Translations under genes and position numbers: made by a program
Notes under the pieces: generated by a model
What the model saw: the letters and a program-made list of their open reading frames with translations, nothing else
What the model was told of the DNA's origin: nothing
Database searches by the model: none
In this document: piece by piece, positions 8,065-12,568 of the stretch
Layout: every line of letters begins with the position of its first letter
How positions within the stretch are numbered: the stretch's first letter is position 1
Assembly: GCA_009663005.1 (NCBI GenBank)
Contig: CM018896.1
Coordinates: 3,008,378 to 3,020,945 of the forward strand
DNA length: 12,568 bases
Origin: Actinidia chinensis
Lineage: Eukaryota; Streptophyta; Magnoliopsida; Ericales; Actinidiaceae
Direction: 5' to 3'

Positions 8065-8244
8065 AATAAAAAGACATGGCGTAGGGATGGGGGTTGGCGG
8101 GCTGCTTGATTGAGAGTGCAAAAATGGTAGTTTTGAGAATGCAATAGTGGGCAGACAAAGGTCCTGAACAGGGAGGTCAGGTAATTTTCTAAACCTAAGA
8201 GTTTCTTCTTTTTTCCTAAATCCAGGTGAGGTCATGATATTTAC
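8065..8244 (-). repeat. Right terminal inverted repeat of the foldback element
   Basis: Reverse-complement partner of 7071-7250. The outermost 10 bases are identical and the shared blocks keep the same order. The outside bases differ: right CCC then AAAACAG, left an A run. Confidence 0.75.
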
Positions 8245-8442
8245 CCAAAACAGAATCACGCGTACTCATTAGAATTTTAATACTTACAAAATAGAAAAAT
8301 ATAAATGTCAAAAAACCTATTCTGTATACATATACAAGATAATGCATTACTACAATGGAGAGCAAGTTAATACACGATAATTTTAACTACAGTTTGCTAT
8401 TTGAGAAAAATGAAAAAAAATATGTATTTTAGTTGTTTTTTT

Positions 8443-8678
8443 TGTAGATCCACTAAAAAATAGTCAATTGCTAAAAATATGCCATTTTAGAGATTTTTGT
8501 CCTTAATATAACCGATTGGGTCATAACATTTGGACAATCAAAATATATTTTTTTGGAAAAACAAAATAAAATTTCAGGTAAAATCCAGTCGTTGGAAATA
8601 ATTCAATGTACTGTCAACCGTCGATCATGAAAGATAGGGTGTTGAAATTCAAATATTTGTGTCTTATATTATAATAGT
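8443..8678 (+). repeat. Dispersed AT-rich repeat, copy 1
   Basis: Begins CCACTAAAAAATAGTCAATTG, runs through a GGGTC...ACATTTGG part and a CCAGTCGTTGG ... CTGTCAACCGTCGATC part, and ends TTATATTATAATAG. The same order of blocks recurs at 8920-9145 and 9558-9785 on the same strand. No coding frame and no clear terminal inverted repeat. Confidence 0.6.
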
Positions 8679-8919
8679 AATTTTGCCCCACTGCCACAAC
8701 GTAAAAAAAGCTCATATCTTAAGTGTACTCATTAAGTTTTTAATAATTTAAAAAATAGCTATTCTAGAACGTCAGATAAAGATACAGGGCATGCTTCGAA
8801 CAGATACTTGTTCCAAAATATAAAATAAATTAAAAGAGATATTTAAAAAAATTGATAGTTTGGGATAAAATGAAGAAAACCGAGCGATTTTTAATTTTTT
8901 TGGTGTGCGTTTTTTTCCG

Positions 8920-9145
8920 CTCTAAAAAATGATCTATGGATCTGTCCATCTCCTAAGCATTTTTTATCCATTAGATAAGAATCACTATTGGGGTCTCACA
9001 CACATTTGAAGTATGAAGTGATTTTTGGGAAAAAAATATCGCAAGTGAAATCTCAGCCGTTAGTTTAATTCAAACGTATTTCAACAGTAGATAGTGACAA
9101 TAGTTTAGAGATCAAATTGATTGTGTTTTATAATATAGATATTTG
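8920..9145 (+). repeat. Dispersed AT-rich repeat, copy 2
   Basis: Shares with copy 3 ATCCATT-(G/A)-ATAAGAA, then GG(G)TCTCA, AAGTGAT and GGAAAAAAATA in order, and with copy 1 a CAGCCGTTAG ... CAACAGTAGATAGTGACAATAG part and a TTTTATAATATAG end. Divergence is high, so the insertions are old. Confidence 0.6.
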
Positions 9146-9557
9146 TTTGGAAGATTAAAAATTGTTGTATCTTAAGGGGATAGATTTTTTTTGTCTTATT
9201 ATGATAACATTTTATATTAAATATTTAATTTTTTACTTAAATTTTTAAACTCAGCTATTTTTATTAATAATTAGAATAACATGATTATAAATATCAAAGA
9301 CGATGAAAATCCGTTTCCTTTCTATTTGAGGTAAGTTGGAATCTGCTTTAGTTTTTATTTTATATTGTCGTTAGTATTTTTTTCCTAATTTCATGGTTAT
9401 ACTTTTTGTATTTCTTAAAAAAATGTCTTTAAATTAAATAATCTTTTATCGTCAAAAGGACTAAAATATATAAAATTAATCAAATAGTGAAAAAAAATAT
9501 ATTAGATACAAAAAAAAATAAGAGAAAAAAGTATGTTTTAAATTTTTGCTATGAATT

Positions 9558-9785
9558 CCCACTAGAAAAGGATTCAATTGTTAAACATTGTCTATTTTTT
9601 TAAAAAAAAATATCCATTGAAATAAGAACCTTTGTGGTCTCATACCTTGAGAAAAAGAAGTGATAGTTTGGAGGAAAAAAATAAATCTCAATGAATATCA
9701 TCATGGAATTAACTCAATAGATTTCAACCGTGATAGCAAAAATAAATTTAATTCAAAATACATAGGATTTATAATGAATATATTC
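9558..9785 (+). repeat. Dispersed AT-rich repeat, copy 3
   Basis: Opens CCCACTAGAAAAGGATTCAATTG (compare copy 1) and carries the ATAAGAACC-TTTGTGGTCTCA, GAAGTGATAG, TTTCAACCGTGATAG and TTTATAATGAATAT blocks in the same order as the other copies. Confidence 0.6.
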
Positions 9786-9914
9786 TATTACTAAACCGAT
9801 ATCACATAAACCTAATTGGTTAATTTCAAATATGCAAGATTTTGGCCACAGTTAAAGCACTAAAACGAAAAACTTCAAATCATGATTCGAAAATTGAAAA
9901 AAAAAAAAAAACTA

Positions 9915-9955
9915 GAGGCCAAATGGGTCCGTGAGAGATTGACCCAACTGGCCTC
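9915..9955. repeat. 15-bp imperfect stem-loop
   Basis: GAGGCCAAATGGGTC (9915-9929) pairs with GACCCAACTGGCCTC (9941-9955) at 13 of 15 positions around an 11-base loop. It follows directly on a 15-A run (9897-9911). Confidence 0.8.
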
Positions 9956-10107
9956 GTGTTCATGGTCCCAACGGAAAAAATGAAGGGGTTCGGTTTTTTG
10001 CTTAACTGTGCAAGTGGAGCCCTCCAAAAAAAAATCACTGAAAATCATAGCGGTGTGAGTGTATTTGTTCCCATTCGCAGAGAATTCAGAGATAAACCGT
10101 GTGCCTG

Positions 10108-10134
10108 CCCAACTGCAAACCAATGCAGTTTGGG
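10108..10134. repeat. Short stem-loop
   Basis: CCCAACTGCA (10108-10117) and TGCAGTTTGGG (10124-10134) pair with one bulged base around a 6-base loop. Confidence 0.7.
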
Positions 10135-10329
10135 ACCACATACCAAACAAGCGATCTGCATTCACGTGCGCTACGATCTCGGGAACACGAAAAAAGGCTA
10201 GTATATTTCTCTGATTTGTAGAGAGTTTTATGTCTAAGTCATGACTGATTTATATCAAAATTGATATAAAGGAGGAAAGTTTTCTTTTTTTAAGCAATAA
10301 AAAGCGAAAGTAAAGAAGCATCAAGCGAA

Positions 10330-10732
10330 ATTATGGTGTAATTGGTTCAGTCGATTCAATTTTGAGATAAATTATGAGTCCTAATTGAAAATTTTAATTT
10401 ATAGAATTGTGAAACCGAAATATATAATTCTAGTAAAGAAACCGGACAATTCGGTTAGGAAATATTTGGTTCGATTTTTGGGGGGCTAATTTTTTGGGCC
10501 TCAATAGTAACATCAACTTAATCATTAAATTTCAAAGCATAAAATATAATAATTAACAAGTTTATAACAAAAAACTTTATAATTTAACAAGTTCAAAACC
10601 ATAATAGCCCGTGGCAGAACTTATGAGTGATGGCCAGAGTCCAAAAGAGAAAGGGAGAGTGTAGGCGGGCTCTACCTCTATTAGGGAACAAGGCAAATGA
10701 AAAGGCATCCAGGTTTAGGTGTGGTTGCTTAG
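10330..10732. repeat. Degenerate repeat sequence flanking the MITE candidate
   Basis: Contains GGTTCAGTCGATTC, GAAACCGAA, GGACAATTCGGTTAGG and TTGGTTCGATTTTTGG, the 'CCGAA / TTCGGTT' wording common in decayed plant repeats, then GTGGCAGAACTTATGAGTGA (10611-10630). Similar wording returns beyond the MITE at 11250-11420. No gene is seen. The family is not identified. Confidence 0.35.
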
Positions 10733-10885
10733 AACCAAGGCCTCATATGATAAATGTGATAAGATTGGTAGAATTAGTAATGAGGTGAAATTACAATTGA
10801 GATTGATAATGAGTGGAGATTAGTAATGAGATGGGGTAATCCAACCTCTTGTTTGATTTACACAGAATTAGACAGTGAAATTGTT

Positions 10886-11010
10886 AAATATCAAGAATAA
10901 TTTGATCAATTTGGTCTAATTAGATGAGATTATAACATGAATTTTTATACTTACCCTTCAATTATACATTACAAATATCAAGGGTATTTGGTCAATTTAG
11001 ACCCATATTG
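10886..11010 (+). repeat. Imperfect direct repeat, offset 87 bases, inside the MITE
   Basis: AAATATCAAG at 10886 and 10973 is followed by related TTTGATCAATTTGGTCTAATTAG and TTTGGTCAATTTAGACCC sequences. It may be an internal duplication or a nested insertion. Confidence 0.45.
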
Positions 11011-11078
11011 GAGGATGGGATTCTAATACCATGCCCCCTTGGTATTACCCATCCGCCCCCCCCCCTATTTTTGGAGAT

Positions 11079-11100
11079 TAATAGTCCGACCGGACTATTA
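11079..11100. repeat. Near-perfect 22-bp palindrome
   Basis: TAATAGTCCG (11079-11088) and CGGACTATTA (11091-11100) are exact reverse complements around AC. It lies in the right half of the MITE candidate. Confidence 0.9.
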
Positions 11101-11249
11101 GTCTGGCCACTAATGTCAAAATCAAACACCGATTACCGAGCCCACCGGATTGTTAGTACAATTCGGCCACTTAACACGATTATCAACAGGCCTAAGGGTT
11201 GAGAATAAAAGGAGTGGGTATATGAATAACCTAAGATTAGATTTCTAGT

Positions 11250-11420
11250 AGTAAGCAGATAGTTATTCGGTTAGTTATTTTTTATCGATTTAGCATATTA
11301 CAAACCAACCAAAAGAAAAAATCGTTTTTAAATTTTAAAATCGAAACCTCTAACTAGCAACTAAAATCGACCAATTGAATTTTTGGATTAATTTGGTTTT
11401 CTCGATTTTTTTTATACTCT
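11250..11420. repeat. Degenerate repeat on the right of the MITE candidate
   Basis: ATTCGGTTAGTT, ATCGATTTAGCATATTACAA, AAAATCGAAACC and AATTTGGTTTTCTCGATTTT recall the wording at 10330-10480. Long T runs. No frame of interest. Confidence 0.35.
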
Positions 11421-11800
11421 TGGTTCCACTGTTAATTTCACTGATGCATCGCCTGTACCAAAAATCTAGTATATATTACCATGGGAAAAATGAGGCAATC
11501 TGATTAGTATTTCATATTCCTTCGTGATAAGATAAAATTTATATTTTGTTTGCCTACTTTTTTTCCCTCCCAATTGACGGGAACAAGCCCATTTCCACAA
11601 CCTATCCAAAACCCTCTCTCCACATATAAAATGCACAAATTTTTAATTAAATGAACACATAGAACACAACAACATATATTATCAAATATAAAGGATAAAT
11701 ATCAAGTATCAGTTCTGGGCTAGGTAGGATAGACACCACAGCTAGACTATTGTTCTATAGCAAGTTCGCGGGATCCTCCATCGGGCTCAGTTGAGCGGCA

Positions 11801-11821
11801 CCTAGCTCTAGTTGAGCTAGG
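11801..11821. repeat. 8-bp stem-loop
   Basis: CCTAGCTC (11801-11808) and GAGCTAGG (11814-11821) pair perfectly around TAGTT. No T tract follows. Confidence 0.7.
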
Positions 11822-12336
11822 GAAATCAACTTTTACTGGGTTATCGCTATATAGCAAGCTCGGTTGGGTCACTGCATCGAAGTTTGATCAATAGCACGGG
11901 CGATGGTGATTCTATGGCACTAAGGGGAGAGAAGGTGACTTGCATGATAATGTCTTCTTATAATAGGCCTTCACTTCTAGATCGAGACGTTGGTGATATG
12001 ATTACTTGAGCTAACAACCAGGCCTTAGGGGCATCTGGATTAGTCGTCTATTATTCACTGACACAGCAGTCAGCGCGTCCAGACCCGAGTCAAGCTTAGT
12101 CTGTCCAGGGCAAATGATAGTTGGCGCATCCAAGCACATTCAAACTGTGTTGTAGCACGTCAATCTTTATTCTCTTAATGTATGCAATTTCAGCTACTCT
12201 AAACCTTATACACCCACTTCTCTCTCTCTTCTCTCATTATCTATCTATACTATACACGTTGTATCCACTGATCATCTACTTGTTTTGTCGTAGAACCATT
12301 CCAAAAATAGATACAACGATCGTTTCTCACTGAGTC

Positions 12337-12346
12337 CATGCATGCA
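12337..12346. promoter_or_regulatory. RY-type CATGCATGCA motif
   Basis: CATGCATGCA contains the palindrome TGCATGCA and matches the RY element bound by plant B3-domain factors. No gene is seen next to it, so it is only a sequence match. Confidence 0.25.
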
Positions 12347-12440
12347 TAAAATATGTTTCACACGCATCTGGCTATCGTGGCATCCACCGCATGTTCTATT
12401 TTCGATTTTCTCTCTTCATTTTTAATATTTATTCCTCCAC

Positions 12441-12468
12441 AATAATAATATATTTATATATATATATA
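12441..12468. repeat. AT-rich microsatellite
   Basis: AAT repeats followed by a (TA)7 run at 12455-12468; a likely length-variable marker. Confidence 0.85.
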
Positions 12469-12568
12469 GATACTATAATTAAGAATCTTGTGCATATAGT
12501 CATATATTAAAGTAAGCAATAGCGAAGGCGGCCAACTTTTACTAGCAGTTGACATAAAATTGACCTAC

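Larger units (their letters stand above)
7071..8244. mobile_element. Non-autonomous foldback / Mutator-like element, long inverted repeats over its whole length
   Basis: Seen: GTAAATATCA at 7071-7080 is the exact reverse complement of 8235-8244. Going inward, the two ends stay alignable for about 180 bases: a CTGACCT/CTGACCT block before CCCTGT, then CTGCC(CA)TTATTGCA-type sequence, then CAGCC and a C-rich run (7214-7245 against the complement of about 8072-8104). The AT-rich inner parts also pair loosely (7255-7400 with 7940-8060), and a perfect 15-bp hairpin (7573-7587 with 7620-7634) lies near the middle. No transposase frame is present; the minus open frame 8041-8259 is just the right terminal repeat. 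Known: plant MULEs and foldback elements have such long terminal repeats. A clear 9-bp target duplication is not seen, since poly-A flanks blur the left edge, so the superfamily is uncertain. Confidence 0.75.
9912..10200. other. Less AT-rich island with open frames on both strands and two stem-loops
   Basis: The stretch after the A run has clearly more G and C than its flanks. It is open on the plus strand (9956-10201) and on most of the minus strand (9875-10165). Neither protein is recognised. Two stem-loops (9915-9955, 10108-10134) lie in it. It may be the body of an old insertion, or a remnant of unique sequence between repeats. Confidence 0.4.
10733..11200. mobile_element. Probable MITE with imperfect terminal inverted repeats
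   Basis: Seen: the left end AACCAAGGCCTCATATGATAA... matches the reverse complement of the right end (AACCCTTAGGCCTGTTGATAATCGTGTTAAG, read as short blocks from 11200 leftward). The match continues inward with gaps (GGTAGAATTAGTAA against GGCCGAATTGTACTAACAA; GGTAATCC...TTGTTTGATT against GGTAATCGGTGTTTGATT). The element is 468 bases, has no transposase, and carries the CTTGTTTGATT wording typical of plant MITEs. The C10 run (11056-11065) and the perfect 22-bp palindrome lie in the right half. No convincing target duplication is seen, so hAT or Harbinger cannot be chosen. The plus open frame 11008-11202 is inside it and looks like chance. Confidence 0.55.
11421..12568. other. Unassigned right end, no gene supported
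   Basis: 11730-12130 is less AT-rich and might be part of an LTR or another repeat, but it has no frame or end that I can define. The plus open frame 12121-12333 is 70 codons, hydrophobic, TATC/CT-rich and unrecognised. Small sites in the stretch are listed separately. Confidence 0.4.

Noticed and set aside
7071..8244. CRISPR array or regular spaced repeats
   Set aside because: Repeats are inverted, not regularly spaced, and the DNA is plant-like.
8041..8259. 72-codon minus open frame
   Set aside because: It lies wholly in the right terminal repeat of the foldback element.
12121..12333. 70-codon hydrophobic plus open frame as a small membrane protein
   Set aside because: Made of CT- and TATC-rich low-complexity DNA, with no recognised motif and no supporting neighbour.

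Overview
The window looks like plant nuclear DNA, most likely from a flowering plant. It is AT-rich with long A and T runs, it has almost no intact reading frames, and the only recognisable protein homology is to plant L-type lectin-domain receptor kinases (LecRKs). The species cannot be told from the sequence. I see no intact protein-coding gene, rRNA, tRNA or CRISPR array.

Layout. (1) 1-720 is the 3' part of a decayed LecRK on the plus strand, read as a kinase domain from the hinge to the C-terminal lobe, with at least five frame changes and a lost catalytic Asp. (2) 2190-2490 is the 5' end of a second LecRK copy (signal peptide and start of the lectin domain) whose ATG has become TTG. (3) 2530-2894 is a possible LTR-retrotransposon fragment just downstream. 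(4) 3189-3340 is a 45-bp tandem repeat. (5) 3905-4440 is the 5' end of a third LecRK copy, with a readable signal peptide but a deletion, frameshifts and stops in the lectin domain, and no kinase part after it. These three same-strand pieces look like the remains of a tandem LecRK cluster.

4440-7070 is intergenic. It holds a weak candidate terminal exon on the minus strand (4879-4950), a 16-A tract after an AATAAA (6186-6204), and a two-copy 68-bp tandem repeat (about 6612-6745). 7071-8244 is a 1.17-kb element whose two halves are inverted copies of each other (about 180-bp diverged terminal repeats, AT-rich inner arms, a perfect 15-bp hairpin at the centre). It looks like a non-autonomous Mutator-like or foldback transposon. 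8440-9790 holds three diverged same-strand copies of an AT-rich repeat. 9912-10200 is a less AT-rich patch with two stem-loops. 10330-11420 contains a probable MITE (10733-11200) flanked by degenerate repeat sequence. 11420-12568 has small inverted repeats and an AT microsatellite but no gene that I can support.

Nothing here works together as an active pathway or a new system. The window is best read as an accessory, repeat-rich stretch in which a receptor-kinase cluster has decayed. The best-supported items to follow up are the three LecRK relics and the long foldback element.
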